Shown in pieces: positions 23,964 through 33,924 of a stretch of 38,198 nt of DNA; positions within the stretch are counted from its first letter, which is position 1, and the number at the start of each line of letters is the position of its first letter. The DNA is from Shewanella sp. 10N.286.48.A6 (lineage in GTDB: Bacteria; Pseudomonadota; Gammaproteobacteria; Enterobacterales; Shewanellaceae). Location: NCBI RefSeq assembly GCF_002873135.1, contig NZ_MCVI01000037.1:1-38198 (forward strand), read 5' to 3'. Below the pieces are notes generated by a model, which had not been told where the DNA came from, searched no databases, and saw only the letters and a list, made by a program, of their open reading frames with translations. A program made the translations under genes and the position numbers.

Positions 23964-26384
23964 ATGGATATGAAAACTTTTGCACGACTTAATCTTAAGC
24001 AGTTAATGGCTGTTGGTGCGGTTTCAATATTTATTATTTTGATACTTTTTTTAATCGCCAATCAAAAAACTATTCAACAGCGACACGAGCTCGGAGTGTT
24101 TCAAAATAAGATATCGCTTGCCTCCAATACCCTTTTACAACTTCGCCGATTGGAAAAGGATTTTATCCTAAGACGTGAAGAGCAATACATCACCCAGCTT
24201 AATTACAGCGAAAGATTATTAGAGCAACAACTGCTGGATATCAATAGCATATTGATATCCCATGACTTACAAATAGACTTTAACGGCCTTGACAGTATCA
24301 AGAGTGTCGCCCGCTATACCAACACCTTTAACGAACTTAGCAAGCAAACCTTTTTGATTGACGGAGATGACCTTGAACCTGGTTATCAAAGCAGATTTAA
24401 GCTTGCGGAGCTGGCATTTGAGCAAGATGCTTTGCAGCGTCATGATGCTGAATTAAACCAGATACAGCTTGATATTCAGCAGCAGACTTTCGAGTTTTTC
24501 TCCAGCTTTGCCCCAAAGCAGCTTGAACAAATTACGCAGCAATTTGACACGCTTGGCTCACTTCTGGGCCGAAATAATATCGATAAATCCATTACTCGCC
24601 ATTTAGAAGCCTATAAAAACGCATTTTTCACGCTACAAACTGCACATCAAAAGCTTGGCTACGACTATAAATCAGGGCTACAAGGTGAGCTTCGCGCCTC
24701 GATTCAACAGGTTGAAGAGGAGCTTGATGGGTTATTTAATCAACTTCCAAGCATGATAGATGAGAAAATTAAAAATTACTTATTGTATGACTATCTGCTT
24801 GCCTTATTATTATGCTTACTTATCTTTATAACCTTATATACGGTCAACATTGCCAGCCATCAACTTGAAGAAGAACTGATTGACGCTAAGCAAGATGAAA
24901 TAAAGGCCAATCGGGCTAAAAGCTCGTTTCTCGCGAATATGTCCCACGAAATACGTACTCCGTTAAATGGCATTATTGGCATGACCGAGATCCTCACAGA
25001 CTCTAATTTAAACGCCATGCAAAAAGACTATTTAGCGACGATAAATGCATCCTCTCAAACACTATTAATGCTTATCAATGATATTTTAGACCTCTCCAAA
25101 ATTGAATCGGGCAAGTTTGATATTAATGTTCACACTTGCGCCATAAAAGAAGTTATCTACGATACAGCAGCCCTTATCGCCCCCAAGGCACAGCAAAAAG
25201 ATATCGAATTGCGTATCGATATGGATGCACAAATACCGACGTTAATCCGTGCCGATGAGCAAAAGCTAAGACAAATTTTGATGAATCTGGCATCAAATGC
25301 GATTAAGTTTACCAGCTCAGGTTCAGTGCAATTTACCTTGCGACAACAGCCATTAAAAAGCGCCCAAGACCATAAGGTTAATTTATATTTCTCAGTAAGA
25401 GATACTGGTATTGGAATAGATGAGGACAAACAAAGTCAGGTATTTGAAGAATTTAAACAAGAAAGCAATAGCACCTCTACTGAATTTGGTGGCACAGGTT
25501 TAGGGCTGGCTATTTCAGCAAAAATGGTTCAAATGATGGGCAGTAAAATTGAAATCAACTCAACCAAAGGAGTCGGCTCAGAGTTTTATTTCAATTTGAT
25601 TTTAGACAAGCAGGCCCATACAGCCCCTGCTAAGCCAGCTCAAACCATTTATTACTGTGCTAACGAGCATGAAACCCTGTTACTGCAAAATTTGGATGAA
25701 TTTAACTACCCTGTCATCTTACTTAAGGCCTTTGATGAGCTGCCTGAATCAATATCAGACAGTGCAGTATTACTGCTCAAGCAAACTCCCACGACTAAAG
25801 CCTCTGACATCATTAACATAACTAAAGCTTACCCAAACTTGCCTGTGGTGCTATCTCGTCATAACAATGATAGCAAGGATGACTTTGGCGAATCCATTTC
25901 TGGCTACGTCACAATCCCATTGTTAGGGCTTAGATTAGATACCTTACTGAAAACCGTCACAAGATCAGTTACTGCTGACATTGAAAGCACTCAAGCGACG
26001 ATGAAAAGTGACAAACTTATTTTGCTGGTGGAAGATAATAAAATTAATCAGAAAGTGGTTGAAATTAACTTAAAAAAATTAGGAATAAATTACAAAATTG
26101 CCAACCATGGTGGCGAAGCGCTAGAAATATATAAACGTCACCATAAAAACATCGAATTGATACTGATGGATTGTATGATGCCTGTTATGACAGGCTTTGA
26201 AGCCACTGAGGCCATACGCGCTTTTGAAAAGGTAGAAGGCTCAGAGCCTGTGGTTATCATAGCCTTAACCGCTTCAATTTTAGATGATGATATTCAAAAG
26301 TGTTACGATGTGGGCATGAACGATTATTTACCTAAACCCTTTAGACGCGAAATTCTGGTAGAAAAGCTCACTAAATTTATTTGA
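23964..26384 (+). CDS. Hybrid sensor histidine kinase with helical periplasmic domain
   Basis: 806 residues. Order: TM1 (13-32), an all-helical periplasmic sensor (35-270; the RRLEKDFILRREEQYI stretch recalls the HBM domain of TorS-like kinases and some chemoreceptors), TM2 (273-296), HisKA with H328 in MSHEIRTPLNGIIG, HATPase with DTGIGIDE and GTGLGLAIS, a degenerate linker (about 555-670), and a C-terminal receiver with LLVEDNKINQ and D736 (ILMDCMMP). It has no Hpt domain of its own, so it needs a separate Hpt, which the facing cluster provides at 35318. A second ATG two codons in (23970) has the better spacing to AAAGG. It is convergent with the ABC gene at 26552. Confidence 0.9.
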   Translation: MDMKTFARLNLKQLMAVGAVSIFIILILFLIANQKTIQQRHELGVFQNKISLASNTLLQLRRLEKDFILRREEQYITQLNYSERLLEQQLLDINSILISHDLQIDFNGLDSIKSVARYTNTFNELSKQTFLIDGDDLEPGYQSRFKLAELAFEQDALQRHDAELNQIQLDIQQQTFEFFSSFAPKQLEQITQQFDTLGSLLGRNNIDKSITRHLEAYKNAFFTLQTAHQKLGYDYKSGLQGELRASIQQVEEELDGLFNQLPSMIDEKIKNYLLYDYLLALLLCLLIFITLYTVNIASHQLEEELIDAKQDEIKANRAKSSFLANMSHEIRTPLNGIIGMTEILTDSNLNAMQKDYLATINASSQTLLMLINDILDLSKIESGKFDINVHTCAIKEVIYDTAALIAPKAQQKDIELRIDMDAQIPTLIRADEQKLRQILMNLASNAIKFTSSGSVQFTLRQQPLKSAQDHKVNLYFSVRDTGIGIDEDKQSQVFEEFKQESNSTSTEFGGTGLGLAISAKMVQMMGSKIEINSTKGVGSEFYFNLILDKQAHTAPAKPAQTIYYCANEHETLLLQNLDEFNYPVILLKAFDELPESISDSAVLLLKQTPTTKASDIINITKAYPNLPVVLSRHNNDSKDDFGESISGYVTIPLLGLRLDTLLKTVTRSVTADIESTQATMKSDKLILLVEDNKINQKVVEINLKKLGINYKIANHGGEALEIYKRHHKNIELILMDCMMPVMTGFEATEAIRAFEKVEGSEPVVIIALTASILDDDIQKCYDVGMNDYLPKPFRREILVEKLTKFI

Positions 26385-26551
26385 TGTCTTTTATCTGTGC
26401 TTTATTTATAGCGAAACTCAATTCACAGCTAAGCTCAATTAAAAGCCCACTACAAGAATACACTACCAAATTTGACTGATGAAAAAGGGGGATTAAAAGT
26501 AGCCTCCTTAGACCCTGTTGAAGCGAATACCATCTGCAAAGGCTACGGCCT

Positions 26552-28711
26552 TTAATACAATATTTTAGACGCCGCTGATAAGACCTTATCAGGCGTACCA
26601 AAAAACTTCTGCGCCCCCTCTTCATCCAGCAGTAAACACAGATCTGATGTTGCCACCATGGCCTTCTCATTGCTGGTATAGATCACTGTGCATTTCTTTA
26701 AATAGCTAGAAAAAAGCGAAGTTAAATAATGGCTATTTTCTTTTTCTGAGCCGACAAATGGCTCATCAATAATAAGAAATTTTTGCTGACAACTACCAAT
26801 ACCAATCATCAGCTTTATTTTTCTTAAAATACCATCTGGTAAGCTTTTGATTAATCCGCTGGTGATCAGTGTTGACTTACCTTCTGGCAAGTATTTTTCT
26901 AAATGAAAAAAGCTGATCATTTTATCGATATGGTCTTCATCAACATAGCCATTATAAAGCCGATAATTAGCCAGAATTGACCCTTGGTATAAATGAAAGT
27001 CAAAGGGGATATAGCAGATGCTATTTCTATATTTGAAGCTATTAAACTGGGTAATATTATAATTATCTAGCGTGATTTGACCTTGAAAACGGGTTTCAAT
27101 CCCCCCTAAAAGGTTCATTAACGTGGTTTTACCTACCCCAGAAGGCGCACAAACTGACACTTTCTGGCCTTTGCCAACACGAAAAGATAAGTTAGTTAAC
27201 CCTTTTGAAAGCCCCGTATAACGATGGGTTAGCCCGGTGACTTCTAACTGTCCCTGAAATTGATTTAATGGCGAGCTTTTCTCCATTTTATTGCGGTCAT
27301 CATCTAGTGACATTAGCGCATTAATTTGCCCCGTTGAAGCTTTAATAGTATCTATTTTGGCTAAGGAATTATAAATCCCCATAATTGGCGTTAGTGCCTT
27401 CCACACTAAAATGATAATCGCCAACATAGCACCTGCATCTGTCGTGCCTTCCATCACGCCTGATACCGCGGTGACAATACTGGTGATGCCGATAATTTGA
27501 ATCAAACTACCACCCATACTCTGCACTTTGCTGTTAGTGGTACTAACTTGGTGTGAATCGCTTAATCGTTGTATTAACGCTGAATTAAAACGTGATTTTA
27601 ATACCGAAATTAATGGTAACCCTTGAATTGAGGAGGTATTGGATAATATTTCATTCCACTGATAAGAAACCATCGCATTGGCTCTAGAACTTTGAGAAGC
27701 CGATTTTGAATAGATGTAGCGGCCATACACACAAAAGCCCACCATGACTAAAATACCAGATATTACGGTTATCGCCGCGGTGCCAGACATGATGACTATG
27801 GCAATGATAAAAATAAAGATAAAAGGTAAATCAAAGTAGCTTAAGCTTGATTCAGCTGTCACTAACTGCCTAAATTGGTCAATATCTTTGAGTCTGGCTA
27901 ACTGTGAAGATGTACCAGCACTTGATGTCATCGCATAGGGCAGCCACAGCAGTTTAGACAAAACACTGTAAGAAATATAACAAGAGAGCTCTTTGCCTGA
28001 GGTTGCTAGAATTTCCATACGCTGCTTTTTCAAAATATATTCGAAACAAGCGACCATCACAGCCCCTGCTGAAAGCCACAATAAGGTAGAAATCGAGCCT
28101 GCACTTAAGGCAAAATTATATACACTCATAATAAAAAAAGGCTGCAGGGCGCCCAACAAGTTGATCCCTAAACTCAGTTTAATGAGATCTTTAAATTCTG
28201 CGTTATATCGATAAAACGAATATTTAATCCAATTCTTTTTATCTTGAGACTCTGGCGGCGGCTCTCGAAATAACCGAGAGTAACTTGATATGTAACAAAT
28301 CGATGCGACAAACTCGCCGCTGGGATCAAACACATATTCGAAAATATTGTCATTTTCATAATCATATAAGAAGCAGGTTTTATCGTTATAACTGAGTAAA
28401 ATATAATTTTGATGTTTTAGCGAAATAAAGGCCGGACATGTGACCTCGTGTAATTGATCTTTTGTTTTTATATCAATGCTTAGACACTCATAGCCAACTC
28501 TGGTTAATGTGGCTTTAAATGCGCTAAGGTGGTTGTCATGATGAATAAAGACATCGGATAAAATACTGGGGGTCCCTTCCCACTCTAATGCAATCAACGC
28601 ATAGGCTATGCCATTTAATAATGGCGTTTGTTCAAAGCGCTGCTGATACTCACCATGCTTAAAGTGCTCTAGTCTTTCGTTAAGCTCATCAAATGCTATT
28701 AAAGTATCCAT
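26552..28711 (-). CDS. Type I secretion ABC transporter with C39-like domain, degenerate ATPase (subunit 1)
   Basis: 719 residues. A C39-peptidase-like domain without catalytic Cys (about 25-148) is followed by six helices (about 175-450) and an ATPase domain (488-719), the layout of HlyB/LapB-type exporters. The ATPase is unusual: Walker A is APSGVGKT (first Gly to Ala, 522-529) and Walker B IIDE is kept (E650), but the Q-loop Gln is Phe (F570), the signature is LPDGI instead of LSGGQ (624-628), the D-loop is lost, and the H-loop His is Asn (N681). It should sit in the inner membrane and pair with the second ABC protein three bases upstream. As a pseudoATPase-type exporter its energy source is open. 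Confidence 0.88.
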   Translation of the reverse strand: MDTLIAFDELNERLEHFKHGEYQQRFEQTPLLNGIAYALIALEWEGTPSILSDVFIHHDNHLSAFKATLTRVGYECLSIDIKTKDQLHEVTCPAFISLKHQNYILLSYNDKTCFLYDYENDNIFEYVFDPSGEFVASICYISSYSRLFREPPPESQDKKNWIKYSFYRYNAEFKDLIKLSLGINLLGALQPFFIMSVYNFALSAGSISTLLWLSAGAVMVACFEYILKKQRMEILATSGKELSCYISYSVLSKLLWLPYAMTSSAGTSSQLARLKDIDQFRQLVTAESSLSYFDLPFIFIFIIAIVIMSGTAAITVISGILVMVGFCVYGRYIYSKSASQSSRANAMVSYQWNEILSNTSSIQGLPLISVLKSRFNSALIQRLSDSHQVSTTNSKVQSMGGSLIQIIGITSIVTAVSGVMEGTTDAGAMLAIIILVWKALTPIMGIYNSLAKIDTIKASTGQINALMSLDDDRNKMEKSSPLNQFQGQLEVTGLTHRYTGLSKGLTNLSFRVGKGQKVSVCAPSGVGKTTLMNLLGGIETRFQGQITLDNYNITQFNSFKYRNSICYIPFDFHLYQGSILANYRLYNGYVDEDHIDKMISFFHLEKYLPEGKSTLITSGLIKSLPDGILRKIKLMIGIGSCQQKFLIIDEPFVGSEKENSHYLTSLFSSYLKKCTVIYTSNEKAMVATSDLCLLLDEEGAQKFFGTPDKVLSAASKILY

Positions 28712-28714
28712 TTT

Positions 28715-30325
28715 TTAACCCAATGTAATCGTTTCAACCAGGGTGTCAGTATTGGTGATTTTATTACTCACTATGACAAAGGAGTATTTTCCGGTGCGGG
28801 GCCTCAAACAAGAGAGCAAATTAATGGCCACTTCTTTATCGTAAACAAGATCAAAATCATCAATAATAATAACCAACTTGTTATTTAATAGTGCTCTTAC
28901 AATAAGTAATAAAAAAGAAACCTGACGAGAAAATACTTTACTATTACCGCTACTGAGCTCAGTAAAAAAACCGAGTTTGAGTTGGTCGATATCTTCTTTT
29001 ATTGATAAAGCTTCACAAAGAGAATATGCCGCCTTATGTAATTGCGGCCTAAAACAAGTGATATTATCTATGATAGTCCCTTCAATAAAACTGCTGTTTT
29101 TATCTATAGTTACAACAAGGTTAGCATCGATATTCTCTTCTTGAGATTTTTGTACAATGCGCTCAATTAACCGGGTTTTACCACTACCCGACTTGCCTTT
29201 TAGTAGGGTTATTTTTCCCTTAGTAAAAGAGATTTCTCGATTATTAAAAATTATCTTGGGGATCCTACTGTTGTAGGCTAATAACGCTTCGTTAGCTTTA
29301 TCACTGGCCAACACACTTGAACCAGAGCTAGTGTTAGGCTCTTGCCCGGCAGCAGACTCAGGCGAGGTGCAAGCCGCTTTATTGGTATTTTCCATCAGCA
29401 ACATTTCATTCAAGCGATCAATATAAATTTTATTGATTTTCCATTGTCCCATAGTTCTCATCGCTTGCTGATACGGGCCAAAATAGCGGTTAGTTAATAA
29501 AATAATAGCCGCCATCACCCCTTGGCTCATTTCTGTTGCGATCACGCTAAGGGCACCATTAATTACCACTACCGCCACTGAAAGCTGCTGCACCAAAGAA
29601 AGAATTAAGGCAAAATTTGATTCCTGTCTTTCAAATTTAGTACTGAAATGCTCTCGTTGTTCGATCATGTTATTCATCAAGTTTTCAACTCGGTATTCCA
29701 TGGTGCGACTTTTAATATCCAGTGGATATGACACAATCTCGATTATTTTAGAGTTTGTAATCCCCTCAATAGTCGACTTGGTTTCTAATAACTGCACTTT
29801 TTTACTTGTTGAAAAATAGGCAATAATAAATAGAAATAATGACGCTACACTGATGATAATACCGGTATTCAGATTAATGACCGCCAGTACGACTATGGTC
29901 ACAATACAAGTAAATATATTGATAAAAGATGACACTAAGTCGCCACTAAAATAGGATTTTAAGCTGGGGATCGTATTGAGTCGTTCTAAGTATTCACCGA
30001 CTTCAAGCTTTTTAAAACGGGTGATATTGGCATGACATACCGCCTGAAACAGTTGATTGGTGATTTTTCTTTCAAACTTATTACCAATATCAGCAATAAG
30101 GGTTTCTTCTAATGCTTTCACTTTGTAATCTAAAATTATCGCTATTAAAATAATTGAATAGATAAAATACAAGGTGGAAGTTGCTTGATTTGGCAGTACC
30201 CGGTCAAAGATAATCAAAATTGCAAATGGTAGCACCAACCCAAGTAAGGTCGTCAGAATACTTGAAGTGAATAGAAAAACTAAGTCGATTATCGACAGTT
30301 TAGGAATATAGGATAATTTATTCAT
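28715..30325 (-). CDS. Type I secretion ABC transporter, short form with degenerate ATPase (subunit 2)
   Basis: 536 residues without an N-terminal peptidase-like domain. Six helices span about residues 12-280, then a Ser/Ala/Glu-rich linker (about 312-350) and a short ATPase (about 355-536, well under the usual 240 residues). Walker A GKSGSGKT is intact (377-384). Walker B IIIDD has Asp in place of the catalytic Glu (D490), there is no Q-loop Gln (TIDKNSSF), the signature is LSSGN, and the H-loop His is Asn (N521). The start overlaps the TolC-like gene by 8 bp. Together with the 719-residue protein it forms a likely heterodimer, as RtxB/RtxE do in MARTX export. Confidence 0.85.
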   Translation of the reverse strand: MNKLSYIPKLSIIDLVFLFTSSILTTLLGLVLPFAILIIFDRVLPNQATSTLYFIYSIILIAIILDYKVKALEETLIADIGNKFERKITNQLFQAVCHANITRFKKLEVGEYLERLNTIPSLKSYFSGDLVSSFINIFTCIVTIVVLAVINLNTGIIISVASLFLFIIAYFSTSKKVQLLETKSTIEGITNSKIIEIVSYPLDIKSRTMEYRVENLMNNMIEQREHFSTKFERQESNFALILSLVQQLSVAVVVINGALSVIATEMSQGVMAAIILLTNRYFGPYQQAMRTMGQWKINKIYIDRLNEMLLMENTNKAACTSPESAAGQEPNTSSGSSVLASDKANEALLAYNSRIPKIIFNNREISFTKGKITLLKGKSGSGKTRLIERIVQKSQEENIDANLVVTIDKNSSFIEGTIIDNITCFRPQLHKAAYSLCEALSIKEDIDQLKLGFFTELSSGNSKVFSRQVSFLLLIVRALLNNKLVIIIDDFDLVYDKEVAINLLSCLRPRTGKYSFVIVSNKITNTDTLVETITLG

Positions 30326-31694
30326 CAGCTTCCTTTTTCAACTTTTCAAGCACTTCCAAATCAAAATTATTCTGTATCGGCACCATACTATTTGATAATG
30401 CACTAAGAATATTAAGGTCAACTGGGCCGAGTAAGGCGTCAAACTTAGTCATATTGATGATGTAATCATATTGATTAGAATAAAAATCACGAATACTGTT
30501 GTATAAATTTGACTCTGAAGAAAGTAAATCCGTTAATGTTTTAGTTCCGATTTTATAAGCTTTTTGCGTTCCTTTATAAACTGAGTAGTTCGATATAATA
30601 ATTTTCCGCAACAAATTAATTGATGTGACATTGTCATTAATTTGATAAATCAACTCATCAAATTCAACTCCTGCGTCATCAATTGATTGTCTATGGTTAG
30701 CGATACTCTGGAATATTTTATTCTTATTTTTTTGATATTCATAATAAGTGGAGCCACCACTCATTATGGGAACATTTATATTTAAAGAGTAGCTGATATC
30801 ATCGTTATAGGTTTCAACATTATTATTGCTATCATTGACACTATAATTTGCCGACGCTGAAATGGTGGGGTAAAAGCCTGATTTGGTTTTATCCAATGTG
30901 GTTTCTGATTTTTTGATATTGTATTGTGAAATAATAATGTCGTAGTTTTTATGGGCTAAGTTTTTTTTAAGCTTACTTTTGCTTCTTGATGGGATCTGTT
31001 GATAGTGCTGATTTAATTGGATATCAAACTTAGGTTCGAGCTTTGTTTGGGTTGTAGAATTGAGCTTGATTAGAGAAATCCTGATGTCTTTTTCAATGCT
31101 TGCCAAGCTTTTTGCATTTTGCTCCTTCTTAGCATAGGCCTCATAAACATCTGTTTTGGCCACATTACCCAGCTCATTGTTTCTACTAATTTGCTCTAGG
31201 CGTGCTTGAGATGACTTTAGCTCCGCTTTGGTGGCTTTATGCTGCGCTTTGAATTTTAAATAAGAGAAATAATTTTCAACCACCTTGATGATAATATCAT
31301 TGAGAATTTTATTATGTTTTATTTCATTTATTTGTAACTCTAACTTGCTCAAGTCGTAGTCATATACGATAGAGTAATCCAGTAATACCTGTGACAAGGA
31401 TAAACTGTAACCATTACTGTTATAGTCATTATCGGTACGACTACCGTCATCAGGGTTTGGATAGGTGGTTTTAGATTCATTCCAAGTGGAATTTGCCTGA
31501 ATATTCACGGTTGGTAAGAAAGGCGAAGTCCCTTTTTGTAGATCATATTCTGAAGACACTAATTCAAACTCAGAACTGATAATCTGATAATTATTCCTCA
31601 ATGCCTGATCAATTAACAAAGATAGCTCTGATGCCCTTGTAGAAGCAGCATTAACAACACACAACAGTATTAAAGCGAATTTAATAATCTTCAT
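30318..31694 (-). CDS. TolC-family outer membrane channel
   Basis: 458 residues with a signal peptide (1-21, cleaved near TRA/SE). Two repeats of the outer membrane efflux protein fold are seen: long helices (KGTSPFLPTVNIQANSTWNES; DKTKSGFYPTISASANYSVND) alternating with barrel strands, and YKIGTKTLTDLLSSESNLYNS near the end. It would be the outer membrane exit duct of the type I system. Its ATG overlaps the stop of the upstream pseudokinase gene in ATGA, so it is translationally coupled. Length matches the family (420-490 residues). Confidence 0.9.
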   Translation of the reverse strand: MKIIKFALILLCVVNAASTRASELSLLIDQALRNNYQIISSEFELVSSEYDLQKGTSPFLPTVNIQANSTWNESKTTYPNPDDGSRTDNDYNSNGYSLSLSQVLLDYSIVYDYDLSKLELQINEIKHNKILNDIIIKVVENYFSYLKFKAQHKATKAELKSSQARLEQISRNNELGNVAKTDVYEAYAKKEQNAKSLASIEKDIRISLIKLNSTTQTKLEPKFDIQLNQHYQQIPSRSKSKLKKNLAHKNYDIIISQYNIKKSETTLDKTKSGFYPTISASANYSVNDSNNNVETYNDDISYSLNINVPIMSGGSTYYEYQKNKNKIFQSIANHRQSIDDAGVEFDELIYQINDNVTSINLLRKIIISNYSVYKGTQKAYKIGTKTLTDLLSSESNLYNSIRDFYSNQYDYIINMTKFDALLGPVDLNILSALSNSMVPIQNNFDLEVLEKLKKEADE

Positions 31695-33922
31695 TTATTC
31701 GCCTTATTAATTGCTAGATACTTTCTTAATACATTAAAAATCTCATCTTTTTTATAGGGCTTATGGATGACATAATCCATGCCCGCACTGATACATTTTT
31801 GATGTTCATCGTTACTGGTTAAAGCGGTCGCACCGATGATGACCCTGTCAGGCAGATTATTTTCATTGTCACTCTGTCTGATCCTTGATGTCGCCTCTAA
31901 ACCATCAAGATTAGGCATAATACAATCCATAAACACCGTTTTATAATCGCCCACTTTGACTGACTCAATGGCTTCTTTACCATCATTAGCCGTATCACAA
32001 TCAAAACCTAAATCAGTGAGTATTTTCTTCAAGATAAATTGCTGCAACCTATCATCTTCAACGATTAATATTTTTTCTGATTTTTCATCTACCGCTGCGT
32101 CTTCGTCTTTATTTATATGCTCAACAATATGGGCGATAAAATCACTGGGTGGACAAGGGTGATAAAAGACATGATCAACATGTTCGTAGAGCTTCTCATC
32201 GATATTTGAGGATGATAACGACAAGAATATTTTGATCACTTTCTTATTCAGCCTCGCCTTTAATATTTTACAAAATGACTGTAAATTTACCCCCTGAATA
32301 GTATTGGTTAAGATGATGCCATCTTGGGGTGAAAGCTCCTTTATAGATTGAAATAATTCATTGCCGGTGCGGGCAATAATCACTTTAGCCCCTTGATCTG
32401 TTAGCATTTGTTCAATCACATCAACTTGCATATAAGATGCACCACAAATCAGCAGCGTTCTGCCGTAGAGCTGGTTATTTTCAGTCTGATAATCAACAGG
32501 GGTGACATCAAAAGAGATCCGCACTCTTGATATGTCATCAATATTTTTTTGAATGACATGATATTTTTTTATTTGATTGAGTAATGTTTTAACCAATGCC
32601 TTGTTGGTTATGTCTTTTTTAGGTACGACACCCCAAGCTAAATTTTCGATATGCTCCATGGAGGGTATATCTTGATCATAGAGGTATAGATCAATATTAA
32701 TCTGTAACTTCTCAACCCTTGTTGCCGAGCTGCAACTTAAAGAAAACAGTACGTTACGACAGTTGGAACTGGAGATTGTTTCGGAAATTTGCATCAGCAA
32801 AAGCCAAAATAAACCAGTATGATGACCATAAAAGGATAAGGGAATAGTATTTGCGACGTAACATTCTATAAGTTTATTTTGTTGCTTAGATTTTGTTGAT
32901 AGTAGTACTACTAATTCACTAATTAAATTGTAAAAATCGACCAACTTTGTGCTAGAAGATGACTCAACTGTTGAAAGTAAATTAAAATTTTCAGCAAGGT
33001 TTTCTAATGTTCTGGTCGCAGTGGTGATCTCTTTGGCCTGTAAAACCTCTTGAACATTCTCTTTATTGACCAGTAGATCAATGCCCCCGTGTATGGTGTT
33101 AGTTATGCCTCTAATTTCATAACCTAATAAGTTATACAGCCTTTGGTATAAGTCAGTTTTACTCATTTGCTGCTCTAACTTTTCAAAACTAAACAGCAGC
33201 ATGGAGTAGATTTTTTTTTCATCTGAGCTTGAGTCAATATCTGATAAGCGATGCTTTAGAGAACTATGATTGAGGGTTTTAACGTCACCTAAAATATGAT
33301 GAAACGACTGCGATAATCTGCTCTTTTCTTTTACTGTGTATCGAATTTGCTTCCTTATCAGGTACCAGCCAAACACAAAAAAACCAAATATGGCGGTATT
33401 GATGGCAAAAAATATCGCCATTTGGGATTGTGAATTTTGCTTTATATCAGCTGCTAATTTTTGATTTAGGTTAGCTGAAATATCACTAACTTCTGCTAAA
33501 CTTCCTTCGATATCAAGTTTTAATGTATTGATATCTTTATGATCATTATACTTTTTTACATATAAGTTAACGTAGTCAAACTTTAACAGACCAGCAAGGG
33601 ATATAAGTTTTTTTTCAGTAGATGCGATAGAAATGAAAGACTGTACGTCTTTAGCAATTTGCTGCGTCAAAACAGAAATTTGAGCCTTATTACATGGTGA
33701 GCGCCCTACTTCGCATAAGGAGAGGGTGGCATTTAATATTTCAAGTTGATCGACGATATTGTTTGAGGTGTTAATGAGTGCATCTTGATTAGCCGTGACG
33801 GCAGGCTTCTGACCAGAAACGGTATTTTTTAGTGAATAAACCACCTGGCCGAGAGTTAATATCAGCACAATAGCAAAAGCAATTTTAATTTTTAGCGCAT
33901 TATTATTATATTTTACATTCAT
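31691..33922 (-). CDS. Membrane pseudo-histidine kinase with pseudoreceiver and receiver domains
   Basis: 743 residues. TM1 (11-30), periplasmic helical part (31-167), TM2 (168-189), then a dimerisation-helix region where the H-box reads LGYEIRGITN: the phospho-accepting His is Tyr (Y268). The following ATPase-like region lacks the N-box, DxGxG and GxGLG motifs. Next come a receiver-like domain without the acceptor Asp (about 486-600; GIILTNTIQG) and a complete C-terminal receiver (617-740; ILIVEDD, D666 in VFMDCIMP, K in IHKPY). It therefore cannot start signalling but can receive a phosphoryl group. It sits between the HlyD gene (2-bp gap) and the TolC gene (4-bp overlap), so it is made with the secretion machinery. 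Confidence 0.85.
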   Translation of the reverse strand: MNVKYNNNALKIKIAFAIVLILTLGQVVYSLKNTVSGQKPAVTANQDALINTSNNIVDQLEILNATLSLCEVGRSPCNKAQISVLTQQIAKDVQSFISIASTEKKLISLAGLLKFDYVNLYVKKYNDHKDINTLKLDIEGSLAEVSDISANLNQKLAADIKQNSQSQMAIFFAINTAIFGFFVFGWYLIRKQIRYTVKEKSRLSQSFHHILGDVKTLNHSSLKHRLSDIDSSSDEKKIYSMLLFSFEKLEQQMSKTDLYQRLYNLLGYEIRGITNTIHGGIDLLVNKENVQEVLQAKEITTATRTLENLAENFNLLSTVESSSSTKLVDFYNLISELVVLLSTKSKQQNKLIECYVANTIPLSFYGHHTGLFWLLLMQISETISSSNCRNVLFSLSCSSATRVEKLQINIDLYLYDQDIPSMEHIENLAWGVVPKKDITNKALVKTLLNQIKKYHVIQKNIDDISRVRISFDVTPVDYQTENNQLYGRTLLICGASYMQVDVIEQMLTDQGAKVIIARTGNELFQSIKELSPQDGIILTNTIQGVNLQSFCKILKARLNKKVIKIFLSLSSSNIDEKLYEHVDHVFYHPCPPSDFIAHIVEHINKDEDAAVDEKSEKILIVEDDRLQQFILKKILTDLGFDCDTANDGKEAIESVKVGDYKTVFMDCIMPNLDGLEATSRIRQSDNENNLPDRVIIGATALTSNDEHQKCISAGMDYVIHKPYKKDEIFNVLRKYLAINKANK

Positions 33923-33924
33923 GT

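Noticed and set aside
28715..30325. MARTX toxin exporter (RtxBDE)
   Set aside because: The two-ABC layout is similar, but the substrate is a repeat adhesin, the ATPase motifs are degenerate and no MARTX effector or acyltransferase gene is visible.
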